Virus record (IMG/VR): IMGVR_UViG_3300020020_000053
Location: 1-47,777 of that record
Reading direction: 5' to 3' (one strand)
Origin: a virus
DNA: 47,777 nucleotides
The translations under genes were made by a program, and so were the position numbers. Positions 14,720-25,295 of the stretch are shown here, in pieces. Below the pieces are notes generated by a model. It saw nothing but the letters and a program-made list of their open reading frames with translations. It searched no databases and was not told the DNA's origin. Numbering within the stretch: the stretch's first letter is position 1; each line of letters opens with the position of its first letter.

Positions 14720-15262
14720 ATGGAACCTATTGAAGCTCTCAATCAACGTCTCATTGACCATTTTGGTCTTGACACATCGACAAATCAGCCGATATTCAGG
14801 ATCGTATGGGCAAATGATCAGGTTGAGAAGCGGATGATGGATACTCTCGACAGCGGGATACAGCTATTGCATCCCGTTGTTCGAGAGGTTCGTAAGTATA
14901 ACTACTTGAAAGATGTATGGGTCATGGAGAGACTCGTAATAGTACCTGATTTCCAGCAAAAAGAACTAGCTGACGTAAAGTTGAGTTATGAACCTTTGTG
15001 GGTATTCGTAGATTCAACAGGCAATCCTCTACCACCTATCTGGGATGCTGCTAAAGTTGTGATTGATACGTTATATGCAGCCCTAGGTAAGAGACCTCTG
15101 GTTCTCTCTGATCCTGATGCTTCACCAGAGAAGAAAGAAGAGAGAATTACCGCGATACAGCAGGAATTATTCGGAGATGAGACTGAAGTAGGTGATGCTT
15201 TGAGGTACAGAGAAGGTGTTGTGGTCCCTAACAACTATTCTAGTGAAAAGGAAAAGAAGTAA
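14720..15262 (+). CDS. Unknown 180-residue virion protein
   Basis: The product starts at the ATG at 14720, three bases after the previous stop. It is mixed alpha/beta: VVREVRKYNYLKDVWVMERLV, FQQKELADVKLSYEPLWVFVD and a charged C-terminus (NNYSSEKEKK). No family is recognised. Position after the capsid genes and coupling to the next gene (TAATG) suggest a head-completion or internal protein. Confidence 0.6.
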   Translation: MEPIEALNQRLIDHFGLDTSTNQPIFRIVWANDQVEKRMMDTLDSGIQLLHPVVREVRKYNYLKDVWVMERLVIVPDFQQKELADVKLSYEPLWVFVDSTGNPLPPIWDAAKVVIDTLYAALGKRPLVLSDPDASPEKKEERITAIQQELFGDETEVGDALRYREGVVVPNNYSSEKEKK

Positions 15263-15957
15263 TGACACAAGTAGGTGAGTTTCCCGGACTTCAGCAGACT
15301 AATCGACGCGCAATCCGTGCGCCTGTTAATCCGCTCGATAAATCGACTGTTGTATCGATTCTTCCGAAGCCATTGTACGAGAAGAAGATCACGATTCAGC
15401 CCGGTATCTTTGAAATTCCTCCCGGTACATTCGATAAGCCTAGTGTACTGGTTGTAGGAAGCAGCAGTTGGTGGCGTGAGATTGATGAGAATCAACCACT
15501 ACTGGAAATTCCGCTATCTAGTGTTCAGGTAGCGGATTCTATCGTGCGAGATTACTGTAATGGGCTCCTCGGATGTAACATGTCCGATCTGATGCCCGGT
15601 TTGTTCTATATACCGGGTGAGTATACGTCTGAAAGAGTGAAGAAAGAGCAGACTCTACTCCTAAACAAGGCTAATGAGAACCAGCGAAAGTGGTATCTCG
15701 AGTTGGTGCGTATTGCAGACATTCTGTGGTCACGAACTAACGGAAATCCACTCTCTATCTCTAATGACGCGCGCCTCGCGTGTAAAGAGCTGAATATTCA
15801 TAATAAACCGTGGCTAGGTGATCTTCAGACTGCTGAATTGGTCCGTTGTATCGCCTGCGGTGCTCTACGTAATCAGCTATTTCCAATTTGCCAGTCTTGT
15901 CATGCGATTGTGGACAAGGAAAAGGCCAAGGAACTAGGTTTAACCTTCGCTCAGTAA
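15262..15957 (+). CDS. Unknown protein with C-terminal zinc ribbon
   Basis: The product has 231 residues. The N-terminal part is beta-rich (FEIPPGTFDKPSVLVVG). The middle is helical. A CIACGALRNQLFPICQSC stretch near residues 196-213 gives two CxxC pairs and should bind zinc. Similar two-part proteins occur in head modules of environmental phages as I recall, but I cannot name one. It is coupled to the upstream gene. Confidence 0.6.
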   Translation: MTQVGEFPGLQQTNRRAIRAPVNPLDKSTVVSILPKPLYEKKITIQPGIFEIPPGTFDKPSVLVVGSSSWWREIDENQPLLEIPLSSVQVADSIVRDYCNGLLGCNMSDLMPGLFYIPGEYTSERVKKEQTLLLNKANENQRKWYLELVRIADILWSRTNGNPLSISNDARLACKELNIHNKPWLGDLQTAELVRCIACGALRNQLFPICQSCHAIVDKEKAKELGLTFAQ

Positions 15958-15970
15958 TTTAGGAGAAGAA

Positions 15971-16276
15971 ATGACAAGTATCGCAGCAATTGATGGCGTG
16001 ACAGGACCGGGCAGACGAACTGTACTGATTCAGGGAGAGATTCAGGAGATCACATTCAGGTTTGAGAAGAAGGTGATTGACGTCACCAACAAGGATGGTA
16101 GCATGGGTTCATATGATTTGGCCCAAGTTACCAGCATTCAGGTAACGAGCGACGGTAAGGATTTTACACTTGCAGTCACATCAAAAGAGGTAAATGAAGA
16201 TGACAGACCAGTCCCCAAACCCCAAGACTCCGAATCAGAACCCGCCAGAACCAGAAACACTGCCACCCGCAAATAA
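15971..16276 (+). CDS. Small unknown beta protein
   Basis: The 101-residue product starts after an AGGAGAAG site. Residues 1-75 are beta-rich (TVLIQGEIQEITFRFEKKVI, VTSIQVTSDGKDFTLAVT). The tail from ~78 is Pro/Glu-rich and disordered, and its DNA is also the start of the next gene in another frame (77-base overlap). No family is recognised. Confidence 0.6.
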   Translation: MTSIAAIDGVTGPGRRTVLIQGEIQEITFRFEKKVIDVTNKDGSMGSYDLAQVTSIQVTSDGKDFTLAVTSKEVNEDDRPVPKPQDSESEPARTRNTATRK

Positions 16277-16559
16277 AGTACCGGGTGAACCCAATCCGAA
16301 AGAGTCTCCTTCACATCCACAGAAAACCGTGGAGGAGAAGCAGGCAGAGATTGAGGAAGAACATCGAAGGGATGCCCAGAAGAAGGTGCAGGATGTACAC
16401 GATGATATCATGAAGGCAAAGACGCCTGAGGATCATCGTCGTCTTGAACTGCTGAAGGAAATCGGTGAGCATCTCAAGGCATTTGGGGACGAATCGAACA
16501 TTCCTGTTCCTCACAAGTACTGGGATCTCACGAACGAATACAGGGGAATCGGCAAGTAG
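16200..16559 (+). CDS. Small Pro-rich/helical protein
   Basis: The product has 119 residues from the ATG at 16200; the ATG at 16194 is too close to the AGAGG site. Residues 1-40 are Pro/Asn-rich and disordered. Residues 42-90 form a charged coiled coil (EEKQAEIEEEHRRDAQKKVQ). The C-terminal part (FGDESNIPVPHKYWDLTNEY) is ordered. It overlaps the preceding gene by 77 bases in a different frame. Unknown function, probably virion-related. Confidence 0.55.
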   Translation: MTDQSPNPKTPNQNPPEPETLPPANKVPGEPNPKESPSHPQKTVEEKQAEIEEEHRRDAQKKVQDVHDDIMKAKTPEDHRRLELLKEIGEHLKAFGDESNIPVPHKYWDLTNEYRGIGK

Positions 16560-16568
16560 GAGACAATC

Positions 16569-17276
16569 ATGAGCACTAGCTCTACATCTGTTACCGCTGG
16601 AGAAATAATGGATCGTAGTGCAGTGCTCATGAACGATCCTTCTAAGACAGATTATACATACGATACTCTAGCGCCATTCCTAAAGATGGCACTTGATGAA
16701 CTATCAGAATCTCTGATTGAAAGTCAGAGTTCTCCCACCACTCAGACCTCAGCTGCGGTCATTCTTCCTATTGGATTGACCGCACTATACCCCGTAGACA
16801 GTCTAAATGTTCCCCACTATCCTGCTGATCTAGCTGAGATTCAGGAGGTAAGTGAGAGACGTGCGGGTAGTAATGAGGGGTTCCTTCCAGTAAAGAAGAC
16901 TGAATATCTCGAGTCTTTTGAGCCTGTAGATAGGCTGATGTACTGGGCTTGGGAAGACCAGATCATCAAGTTCAACTCTAAAGGTGCAACTACTATACGA
17001 GAGATTCAACTAAGGTATCTGAGAGACTTTACTATTGGCACTATTACACCTGAGTCAATCGTAGGAAGTATGAATTCACGTTCATTTCTATCCTACAAGA
17101 CTGCTGCATACGCGGCCCTATTCATTGGAGAGAATAAGGAGCGCGCAGAGGTACTAGATGCTAAGGCGGAAATGGCCCTAGAGAGAATCAGCAATATCAA
17201 CAACAAGGGTCGTCAGCAGATTATGACTCGGCATCGTCCATTCAGAGCCGCATTTAAAGCACGTGGAGGCTACTAG
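16569..17276 (+). CDS. Putative head-tail connector (adaptor)
   Basis: The 235-residue product starts after AGGAG. It is mostly helical at the ends: an N-terminal MDRSAVLMNDPSKTDYTYDTLAPFLKMALDEL-like segment typical of podoviral adaptors (shown here in part), a central beta region, and a C-terminal helix that ends in basic RHRPFRAAFKARGGY. Genes of this size directly before the nozzle gene usually encode the adaptor ring that docks on the portal. The call is from position and overall form. Confidence 0.55.
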   Translation: MSTSSTSVTAGEIMDRSAVLMNDPSKTDYTYDTLAPFLKMALDELSESLIESQSSPTTQTSAAVILPIGLTALYPVDSLNVPHYPADLAEIQEVSERRAGSNEGFLPVKKTEYLESFEPVDRLMYWAWEDQIIKFNSKGATTIREIQLRYLRDFTIGTITPESIVGSMNSRSFLSYKTAAYAALFIGENKERAEVLDAKAEMALERISNINNKGRQQIMTRHRPFRAAFKARGGY

Positions 17277-19306
17277 TGGGTAGAGTTAGAGGGCATGAGC
17301 CGGTTGTAATTGAGGAAATCAACGGTTTGTGGAGCCGAGGTGATGATGAGTCATGTCCGAAAGATCATCTCCTGCTAGCGAATAACATTCAATTCATTCA
17401 TTCGGGGATTGAAACTCGTCAAGCTACTAAGCCATATGCGCAGGTCGTATTTACTTCCGATTTAAGGCAGACAGTGCGTGTTCATAACTACAATTCACAA
17501 TGGGGTCAGAGTCTCATTGTGATGGTAGAAGGTGGTATTTTCTATCATGTAGTTAGTGCAACTGAAATCTATCAGATCTTGTCCGTACCGTGGGCTACTG
17601 ACTTTGCAATGATTGTGATTGCAGGTAGAGCGTACATCAGTCCATTCAAGACTCATGTAACTCAAACTGAAGACCCTCAAGTATATGCACTACCTATACC
17701 GAATTCATACGTTTACGTATATGGAGATAACAAGAAGCCTAATCCATTAGTAGGTATCTTGAATGCACGTCCTGCTGCTGGTGATCCTCCAACTAATGCT
17801 TCAGGAACTCCATCTGATGGTGGTAAGAAGCAACTAATAGTCTATGTTAGTAGTGCTGAGGGTAAGGTTACTAAAGGGATTCATTCAGTTTCGGTAGCCT
17901 TCAATAATGGACAACTAGGTATGGTTGCCCTAGTAGATGCACCTGGAGATAAAGCAATTGAATTGATTAATATCCCGATTGGTCCTGCTGGTATGGGTGT
18001 GACTAGTAGAACTATTCATATGAGTAAGGCTGCACCTAATAATCAGAATCCCTATTCAAATCCTTGGTACGCTGTTGTTACCATTGCTGATAATACTACC
18101 ACCACTTATAGATTCAATACTCCCGATGAAGAATTTCCAGGAGTTTCTAGTCCTACTGCTACCCCTCCTGCTCCTGTTAGTGGTGCATTAGTAGTATTTC
18201 AGGATCAGACAGAGGGATTCTGTGATCTTGGATTCCATCTAATCGCTGTAGTTTATGAAACTGATACAGGTTATTTGACTGCTCCCGGACCTGAGTATTT
18301 CGGTGGAGCTACTTATGTGAATGAAAAGAAAGCGGTCAAGATTAGTAGTATTCCTACCTCAACTGACTATTTCGTAAAGAAGCGTCATATCGTTTCGACC
18401 AAGTGGATTCCCGAGTACAATGGGGATCAAAAGGGTTATCAATTCTTCTTCGTACCTAAGGGTACATTGGAGAATAATACAGCTACGGAAATCACGGTCA
18501 GCTATTATGATAGTGATCTCATAGCTGATGCCTCTCATCTCATTGATAACTTCGCTAAGATTCCAGCAGGAGTTAACTTCTGTGAGTATCACGGTCGGAT
18601 GGTAGTAGTAGCAGATGCGAACTTCCCTAAAAAGGTAGATGGTACGGCTGATACTGCTAAGTCTGATAATCGATCGGTAGCGTGGGTGAGTGCGCCTGGT
18701 GAGCCTGAGGCAATCAGTCAGGTAGATGGACTGATTGTTACACCATTGGATGGTACTCCCCTTACTAATTGTAAGACCTTCCGTGATGTTCTTTACCTGT
18801 TCAAGCAGAATCGTACTTTCTCAGTTGTAGATAATCAGGATGAGCCCACTACTTGGGGTCCAGTAGAGGTACTAGACCAGGGTATTGGTGCTCCTGTTCA
18901 TGGGATTGCAGAGGTACTAGATTCGGGTGGTGTGAACATTGATTACCTGATCATTGGTGATTGGTCAGGTCTGATGCTATTCAATGGAACGTATGCACGT
19001 CCAGAACTCAGTTGGAAAATTGAGAATATCTGGATGAATTGGAATAAGAATCTCTTTCATAAACTCCAAGTAATCAATGATTCAATCCGTAAGAAACTTT
19101 GGATACTTCCTCCAATTGATTTGATAGTTGATGAGGGTTCACCAGGTGTAATATATCTCGCTGATTACGGGAATGGATTGAATCCTAAGGATATTCGATG
19201 GGCTAAATGGGATTTTCAATCAGCAAATATTACTTCACTTGCACTGGTAAGAACCGATCTAATAGTAATGAGTACTTGGCAGCCGGACGATCCATTCAAC
19301 CCGTAA
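17276..19306 (+). CDS. Putative tail nozzle / hub protein
   Basis: The 676-residue product starts at GTG that overlaps the previous stop (TAGTG). It is beta-rich throughout, with repeated blade-like strands (QSLIVMVEGGIFYHVV, FAMIVIAGRAYISPF, CKTFRDVLYLFKQNRTFSVV) that suggest a beta-propeller, and an inserted fibronectin-like middle part (about 180-330). Large beta-propeller proteins after the adaptor gene form the nozzle of short tails in podoviruses (established for T7 gp12 and P22 gp10). No catalytic motif is seen. Confidence 0.6.
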   Translation: MGRVRGHEPVVIEEINGLWSRGDDESCPKDHLLLANNIQFIHSGIETRQATKPYAQVVFTSDLRQTVRVHNYNSQWGQSLIVMVEGGIFYHVVSATEIYQILSVPWATDFAMIVIAGRAYISPFKTHVTQTEDPQVYALPIPNSYVYVYGDNKKPNPLVGILNARPAAGDPPTNASGTPSDGGKKQLIVYVSSAEGKVTKGIHSVSVAFNNGQLGMVALVDAPGDKAIELINIPIGPAGMGVTSRTIHMSKAAPNNQNPYSNPWYAVVTIADNTTTTYRFNTPDEEFPGVSSPTATPPAPVSGALVVFQDQTEGFCDLGFHLIAVVYETDTGYLTAPGPEYFGGATYVNEKKAVKISSIPTSTDYFVKKRHIVSTKWIPEYNGDQKGYQFFFVPKGTLENNTATEITVSYYDSDLIADASHLIDNFAKIPAGVNFCEYHGRMVVVADANFPKKVDGTADTAKSDNRSVAWVSAPGEPEAISQVDGLIVTPLDGTPLTNCKTFRDVLYLFKQNRTFSVVDNQDEPTTWGPVEVLDQGIGAPVHGIAEVLDSGGVNIDYLIIGDWSGLMLFNGTYARPELSWKIENIWMNWNKNLFHKLQVINDSIRKKLWILPPIDLIVDEGSPGVIYLADYGNGLNPKDIRWAKWDFQSANITSLALVRTDLIVMSTWQPDDPFNP

Positions 19307-19312
19307 AATATC

Positions 19313-21061
19313 ATGGCTGATAATACCACAAAAGCAACTGCATACGACGTTGCAAATCTGCCGAGTATTGGAACTGGTATTCATGAGATCGACCAGGTAA
19401 TTGGATATGGTATACCTCCAACTATTACATATGATACATTATGGTATAAGATGTTTATACCTCTTACCTTTTCAAACATGTACTGTGTTACTGTTTGGAA
19501 TATGGGAGGTCCATACTATGCACCATCACCTCCTGATGATGAATGGGTACAACCTCCCGATGCTAAACCAGGAGCTGCATATCCATGTATCGTAACAGTT
19601 TATGATGCTAGTGATGTAGTAATTGTAACTGGGAAGCACGTTCAGTTCTCTACTAATGGACGTAAAAATACGTGGATTTACTTCAAGGTTGAACAGCCTG
19701 CACCACACTTTCCTAATGGAATAGTATGTTATGCTAAATTCAGAGTAGGTATGGCCGGTGGTGAGGCAATTAGGATAGGAACCATATTCGTTCAGGATGA
19801 GCAGGCAAATGGTGTTGTAATGGCCATGCCTGCTGGTTATGCAGGCTATAATAACCCTCGTAATATAGTCTTTCCTGAAGATGCGCATTCGGTTTCAGGT
19901 GGATCCGGAGACGTTCTCTCTAGTGGAGTCAATTGCATTATCGACCACTATGGGAATTGTGTAACCGTACGTGATAAGAACTATCGTAATCCTATCTTCG
20001 TTCCTAATATCGGTACTACTGTATACAATATCAGAAGGAATGCAGATGGACTTAGCAACTTCTGGATTTCCTACACTACGGGAGGAATGAATAAAGTTGC
20101 ACCGATAAACATAGTACATAATGCAAGTAATAATCTCGTCTCTGCAACATTAGGTCCAGCACTAGGCATAACTAGCATAGTTGATAGGTTGTGCGCGAGA
20201 TCTAATCAGATTCTCTACTATGTTACACAGGGTTCTTCTACTGTTAAGAGATGGAATATTATTGATAACATTGCAATGGAAGATTTGGTTGGTAATCCAA
20301 ATCTAGGAACCATAACGGATCTACTAGTACTACCAGATGGAAGTGTGGTAGTTGGATATAACAAGCAAATTGATCCTCCTATTGCAGATACTCGTTATAC
20401 CATAAGAAGATACGATGGTATAACTGGTACTCATGTAAGAGATTACGTTTTTGATTCTCAAGGTCAGTACAACCGTATAAACTATGGAGATGACGCTAAT
20501 CATCTCTATCTCTGGACACATGAACTAAGTGGTGAATCTACTTTCCGTAAGGTTAGACTAGTTGATGGAGTCGTAATATGGAGAATTGTAAATAGAGAAT
20601 TCAATACCTCTGGAAAACTAATAATTGATAATGAACTCTATCAAGCTGATGGTTCACAAGGTAATCCTGCTCAATTCTTCGGTGCTGGTGCTAGATTCAA
20701 CTTCTGGGTAAGTCAGGTAGTCGCTCAACCCAGTGGATATACATCTAATGGTGGAGGTTTGATAGGTATTACTCCTACTCAACTTCCAGATGATGAATAC
20801 TATCCACCCATTATTGCATTTCCACCACTACCAGGAACATCTGTACCAGAGATACCATCGTACCCCGGTTATCCGTGGCTTCCACCACCTCCGGGTGCTA
20901 TTCCTCCAGGTACTTTACCTACTGAACTTAAAATTGGAGGTGGGTTAATCATTCTAGACCCAGATAATATGACTAGACATGATGCTTATCTGGATCATCA
21001 AGGTCAGCCTATACAGGTACCAATTAAAGTATCCATCCGCACTGCTTTCTTGGGGGATTAA
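19313..21061 (+). CDS. Propeller-like tail protein
   Basis: The product has 582 residues. Residues 1-160 are a beta-sandwich with many aromatic residues. Residues ~185-450 show repeated blades (ITDLLVLPDGSVVVGYN, HLYLWTHELSGESTFRKVRL), as in quinoprotein or YncE-like propellers. The C-terminal part is Pro-rich (PPLPGTSVPEIPSYPGYPW) and likely a flexible linker to a short tail. It probably sits at the distal tail or attaches fibres. No enzyme motif is recognised. Confidence 0.55.
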   Translation: MADNTTKATAYDVANLPSIGTGIHEIDQVIGYGIPPTITYDTLWYKMFIPLTFSNMYCVTVWNMGGPYYAPSPPDDEWVQPPDAKPGAAYPCIVTVYDASDVVIVTGKHVQFSTNGRKNTWIYFKVEQPAPHFPNGIVCYAKFRVGMAGGEAIRIGTIFVQDEQANGVVMAMPAGYAGYNNPRNIVFPEDAHSVSGGSGDVLSSGVNCIIDHYGNCVTVRDKNYRNPIFVPNIGTTVYNIRRNADGLSNFWISYTTGGMNKVAPINIVHNASNNLVSATLGPALGITSIVDRLCARSNQILYYVTQGSSTVKRWNIIDNIAMEDLVGNPNLGTITDLLVLPDGSVVVGYNKQIDPPIADTRYTIRRYDGITGTHVRDYVFDSQGQYNRINYGDDANHLYLWTHELSGESTFRKVRLVDGVVIWRIVNREFNTSGKLIIDNELYQADGSQGNPAQFFGAGARFNFWVSQVVAQPSGYTSNGGGLIGITPTQLPDDEYYPPIIAFPPLPGTSVPEIPSYPGYPWLPPPPGAIPPGTLPTELKIGGGLIILDPDNMTRHDAYLDHQGQPIQVPIKVSIRTAFLGD

Positions 21062-21062
21062 T

Positions 21063-21374
21063 ATGGCAAAGGGAGCTGCTACAGATCAAGGATCAGGCGG
21101 AGAGAATGTTCAGCACTTCTCAACTATCAGAATTCGAGCTACTGGTCAAGGTGAATTGAAATTAGCAGTTCATTCACTAGATTACATAAGAACTAAGGAT
21201 TTGGTACCACTTCCACTTCATGCAGCCACTCGTATTGTACCAAATAGAATAGTAAATTTCGTAGAGCAGAGAGCATGTTTTGAACTGTATACTACAGAGC
21301 TAAATGAGTACATTAGAATCAATAGAATCATCATTTACATGAAGGAAATTTACACCTCTACGCCAGGTGCATAA
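21063..21374 (+). CDS. Small tail-associated protein
   Basis: The 103-residue product starts at the ATG at 21063, two bases after the previous stop. It is beta-rich ([40 protein letters not shown]) and resembles a small adhesin or adaptor domain. The stop overlaps the fibre start (TAATG), so it may be made in step with the fibre and attach it. Family unknown. Confidence 0.6.
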   Translation: MAKGAATDQGSGGENVQHFSTIRIRATGQGELKLAVHSLDYIRTKDLVPLPLHAATRIVPNRIVNFVEQRACFELYTTELNEYIRINRIIIYMKEIYTSTPGA

Positions 21375-23863
21375 TGTCATACAGGCCACCAAAGAAACAG
21401 CCCGCATTTGCTGACCTGAAGGCAATTCTGTCTCAAACTCAGCTTGATAATGCTACTTATCAAGTGATGCAAACACTGATCGAAAGATTAGGTCAGTATC
21501 AGACTGTTGTAAATGAGGAATTAAATAAAAAAGGTACTGGTGATGGAGTTAAGGGTGATAAGGGAGATAAAGGTGATCCTGGTACTGGTGTCGTCATCAA
21601 AGGTAGTGTACCAGATTCAGGTTCTCTACCACCCACTGGTAATGAACCGGGTGATGGATGGATTGCTTCAGATACTGGTCATCTATGGGTGTGGGATGGT
21701 GATTCATGGGTTGATGCGGGCTTAATTCAGGGGCCTCCTGGTGAAACAGGTCCACCGGGTGCTACAGGACCACAAGGTCCAATAGGTCCTACTGGACCTG
21801 CTTCTACAGTACCCGGTCCACAAGGTCCAAAAGGCGATACTGGTAATACTGGTGCAACTGGACCACAGGGACCTATTGGTAATACTGGTCCTACTGGTCC
21901 TGCATCAACAGTTCCCGGACCTGCTGGACCTGAAGGACCACAAGGCCCAAAGGGTGATACCGGAGCAGCATCCACAGTACCTGGCCCAGCAGGTCCTCAA
22001 GGTCCTATAGGTAATACAGGTCCACAAGGCCCCATAGGTAATACTGGTGCTACAGGTCCTACTGGTGCGACTGGATCACAAGGTCCACAGGGTATACCTG
22101 GTAGAGCTGGTGAACAGTGGTTTACAGGAACAGGTACGAATCCACCACCTGAAGCAGGTCAAATAGTTGGAGATTGGTATCTACAAACTACTACTGGTGA
22201 TTACTATGAATGTACTAATGTCGTAGCTAATACGTGGATACTTAGAGGAAATCTAAAGGGTCCGCAAGGTATACAGGGTGCTACTGGTGCCACAGGTAGT
22301 CAAGGTCCTATAGGTAATACAGGTGCAACTGGTAGTCAGGGTCCTAAGGGTGATACTGGTAATACAGGTGCACAAGGTATACAAGGACCAGCAGGTCCTA
22401 CTGGTAGTACAGGTTCACAAGGACCGGCAGGTAGTACAGGACCAGCAGGTACACCGGGTGAAAGATGGTATGCATTTAATGCTAATCCCGGTAGTGGTGG
22501 AGAGCCACTCGATTCAATAGTAGGTGATTGGTATCTCAATACTGCTACTGGAGACGTATTCGAGAAAACTGCTGCTCCTAATACGTGGACATTAAGGGGT
22601 AACATTAAAGGTCCAATAGGTGCAACTGGTACTCAGGGACCACAAGGTATACAGGGTCCGATAGGTAATACTGGTTCACAGGGTGTTCAAGGTACACCAG
22701 GTGAAAAATGGTTTAGTGGATCAGGAGTACCAGCAGGTTCACTTGCAGGTACTATTGTAGGTGATTGGTATTTAAATACTGCTAATGGAGATGTATATGA
22801 GAAGACCGCTACAACTACATGGACTTTACGTGCTAATATTAGAGGTCCACAAGGTATTCAAGGTATTCAAGGTGTAAAGGGTGATACTGGAGATACAGGT
22901 CCACAAGGTCCATCTGGAACTGTAGGTGTTCATGCAGCTAGTCATAGGCCGGGTGGTGCTGATCCACTTGTCAATAATGCTTGGACTGATACCGCGAATA
23001 TATTTACATTAGCTCAGACTATTCAGGAGAGCAATGGACCACAATTAAAGATGATTGATACCTCACGACCAGTTGATAAAAAACTATGGCGTATTCAGAA
23101 TATTGGGGAGAACTTACAATTTCATGCAACTAATGATGCAATTACTGTTAACTCAGGATCTGTTACGTTTGATCGTCTTGGTTCAATTAGTACTGGTGGA
23201 AATGTTAGTGCCAGTAATCTATATGCAGGTAATTATGTTACTGCTAAGAGAGCAGTTATAGATGGTGGTAGTACCCATCCATATTCACAACTTGAAATAT
23301 CTGCAACGGGACATCCTGGTGTTGTCCTTACTTACTCTCCTGCTGCTGTCGATTTTAAAAAGGCTAGAGTACTTCATTATAATCAAAGAATTCGTTTTGA
23401 TTTCGTAAATGATAGTGAAGGTGCTAATGTAGGATCAACTGTTGAAGTTGATCGAAATGGTGCTATATATGAACGTAGTCGTACCATTGCAATGGGAGAG
23501 TGGGTTTCACTACCTAATAGTGCAGCAGATTATACAAGTGGAGTTGGTGGATCATCATTTACTTTAGTAGCACAATACTATAGAGGATACACTATCATTG
23601 GTAAAACAATGATTTATAGTGCCCATTTTGATGCTACTATTGCGGGAGCTACTAATATTGTATATGTTGCATTACCTCCTGGATATACAGCTCTTGGTTA
23701 TACTTCAGGCACTTTTATTTATGCTAGCGGTGTTGTAGGTCCGGTGGGAACTGGACCGGGTCTTACCACTATAAGTATGATGAATCATCCCATTGGTCAA
23801 ACGAATATGATACAAGGTGCTGGAATGCGGTTTACATTCACGATAGCTTTTCCCATCAATTAA
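21374..23863 (+). CDS. Collagen-like tail fibre with repeated knob modules
   Basis: The product has 829 residues. Gly-X-Y collagen blocks lie at about 56-71, 119-246, 295-363, 412-444 and 490-516. Between them are globular modules at 247-294, 364-411 and 445-489 that share GE(Q/R/K)W(F/Y), IVGDWYL, TGD and TW-LR, plus a diverged one at 76-118. Residues 1-50 are a helical attachment domain and ~540-829 a beta-rich receptor-binding end ([20 protein letters not shown]). The fibre is expected to trimerise through collagen helices and bind the host. Repeats of this kind allow length change by recombination. Confidence 0.85.
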   Translation: MSYRPPKKQPAFADLKAILSQTQLDNATYQVMQTLIERLGQYQTVVNEELNKKGTGDGVKGDKGDKGDPGTGVVIKGSVPDSGSLPPTGNEPGDGWIASDTGHLWVWDGDSWVDAGLIQGPPGETGPPGATGPQGPIGPTGPASTVPGPQGPKGDTGNTGATGPQGPIGNTGPTGPASTVPGPAGPEGPQGPKGDTGAASTVPGPAGPQGPIGNTGPQGPIGNTGATGPTGATGSQGPQGIPGRAGEQWFTGTGTNPPPEAGQIVGDWYLQTTTGDYYECTNVVANTWILRGNLKGPQGIQGATGATGSQGPIGNTGATGSQGPKGDTGNTGAQGIQGPAGPTGSTGSQGPAGSTGPAGTPGERWYAFNANPGSGGEPLDSIVGDWYLNTATGDVFEKTAAPNTWTLRGNIKGPIGATGTQGPQGIQGPIGNTGSQGVQGTPGEKWFSGSGVPAGSLAGTIVGDWYLNTANGDVYEKTATTTWTLRANIRGPQGIQGIQGVKGDTGDTGPQGPSGTVGVHAASHRPGGADPLVNNAWTDTANIFTLAQTIQESNGPQLKMIDTSRPVDKKLWRIQNIGENLQFHATNDAITVNSGSVTFDRLGSISTGGNVSASNLYAGNYVTAKRAVIDGGSTHPYSQLEISATGHPGVVLTYSPAAVDFKKARVLHYNQRIRFDFVNDSEGANVGSTVEVDRNGAIYERSRTIAMGEWVSLPNSAADYTSGVGGSSFTLVAQYYRGYTIIGKTMIYSAHFDATIAGATNIVYVALPPGYTALGYTSGTFIYASGVVGPVGTGPGLTTISMMNHPIGQTNMIQGAGMRFTFTIAFPIN

Positions 23864-23872
23864 GGAGATCAA

Positions 23873-24223
23873 ATGGCAGATGTATCAACAATTCAGATGG
23901 GATTGACTCGTGATACTGGTCCAGGTGGGTTCATGGAACGTCTCACAGTTCTCCTAGCGAAAGAAGCAGGTGACATACTTAAGGAATCTGGTGGTACACC
24001 ATATCATCAGCAACGTGCATCCTATGCGCAGCGAGTCATTGGTAGCCCCCATCAATCTGCTACTATGGCTGGTCCAATTGTAGTAATGCATACGAATATT
24101 GCTTCTTATACTGTGTACGACGAGGAAAGTAAGATATCAACTACTGACGCACCCGACAACAACATTGAAGCAGCAGTATCAGAATTGTGGAACGCCCTCG
24201 CTGGTATTGATACCCCGAGTTGA
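23873..24223 (+). CDS. Small unknown virion protein
   Basis: The 116-residue product starts after AAGGAG. It begins with a polar part (MADVSTIQMGLTRDTGPGG), then a helix (FMERLTVLLAKEAGDILKES), a basic middle (YHQQRASYAQRVI) and a mixed C-terminus. No motif is recognised. Its place between the fibre and the Ala/Gly-rich virion proteins suggests a minor virion component. Confidence 0.6.
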   Translation: MADVSTIQMGLTRDTGPGGFMERLTVLLAKEAGDILKESGGTPYHQQRASYAQRVIGSPHQSATMAGPIVVMHTNIASYTVYDEESKISTTDAPDNNIEAAVSELWNALAGIDTPS

Positions 24224-24231
24224 GGTGATAC

Positions 24232-25293
24232 ATGGCGTACAACCCCTACGATCAATCGTCAGGTAGTGACCCACGCGGGCGTATTCAGAACCAAATGGGG
24301 TATCAGCAGCAGCGATATGAAGGCCAGATAGATCCCATCATTGATATGATGGGGTATAACTATGCGCGTGGATCTGAGGCCAACTATGGTGACTATACTG
24401 ACATCATGAATCAGTACAGGTCCATCGCTTCTCCTGGTAATGGAGTTGCTGCTGATGGTGGAGGTGGGGGAGGAGGTGGTGGTGCTGCTACGTGGGGTCC
24501 AGAACTAATCAGTTACAATGACCCATTTAACTCCTATGCTGGCTATCAGGATTTTAGTCAGACTGGTGGATACAGTAAAGAGGACATCGGTAATCTACGC
24601 GCGCGTGGGACGGCCCCTATTAGAGCCGCATACGCTAACGCTGAACGTGAAGTAGCTAGACAACGTGCATTACAGGGTGGTTATTCACCTAATGCATTCG
24701 CCCTACAGGGTAGAATGGCGCGTGAACAGGGTCAGTTAGGTGCTGATGCTATGCAGAATGTTGAAGGTGGAATCGTTAATACTAGAAATACAAATAAACT
24801 AAGTGGTCTGGCAGGTATGACGGATGTGGAAAAACAGAGACTAGCAGCTGATCTCGATGTAGCTAAATTCAATGCTAACGCTAAGATGTCCGCAGCTAGT
24901 AGTAATGCAGGTGCATCTAATGCGGCTAGTGCAGCTGGTCTACAGGCTACTGCTGCGAGTAGAGCAGACCAATTGAAAGCCTTACAGGGTATGACATCTC
25001 TGTATGGTACTACTCCTGCTATGGCTTCGGCATTTGGTAAAGACCTCCTCACAGCAGTAGGTCAGAGTGGTACGTGGGGTCAGAATCAAATCAAGAATGA
25101 GGTGGCAGCTGGTGCGTCACCTGGCAAGTTTGATCAGACTATTAATCGAGGTAAGGATGTAGTTGATTTGGTTGGTCGTGTTGGTTATCCTCTCCTTGAA
25201 CAGTATCAGGCTAGTAAGAAAAAGCCAGCTGCTACAGGGCCTATTGTAGGTACTAACCCTGGTTACGGAAATATTCCGACGGTGAGGAAATAG
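24232..25293 (+). CDS. Ala/Gly-rich internal virion protein
   Basis: The product has 353 residues. The N-terminal part is Tyr/Gln-rich (GYQQQRYEGQIDPIIDMMGY). A nine-residue Gly run (about 79-87) links to a long Ala-rich helical region (about 150-260, with AANAKMSAASSN-type repeats). The C-terminal ~60 residues are basic and end in a Pro/Gly tail. This fits ejection proteins stored in podoviral heads that form a conduit through the envelope. No enzyme motif is seen. It is followed by a second such gene. Confidence 0.6.
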   Translation: MAYNPYDQSSGSDPRGRIQNQMGYQQQRYEGQIDPIIDMMGYNYARGSEANYGDYTDIMNQYRSIASPGNGVAADGGGGGGGGGAATWGPELISYNDPFNSYAGYQDFSQTGGYSKEDIGNLRARGTAPIRAAYANAEREVARQRALQGGYSPNAFALQGRMAREQGQLGADAMQNVEGGIVNTRNTNKLSGLAGMTDVEKQRLAADLDVAKFNANAKMSAASSNAGASNAASAAGLQATAASRADQLKALQGMTSLYGTTPAMASAFGKDLLTAVGQSGTWGQNQIKNEVAAGASPGKFDQTINRGKDVVDLVGRVGYPLLEQYQASKKKPAATGPIVGTNPGYGNIPTVRK

Positions 25294-25295
25294 CT

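Noticed and set aside
21374-22900. Repeats in the fibre gene as a CRISPR-like or mobile repeat
   Set aside because: They are Gly-X-Y codon repeats and protein modules inside one intact gene.
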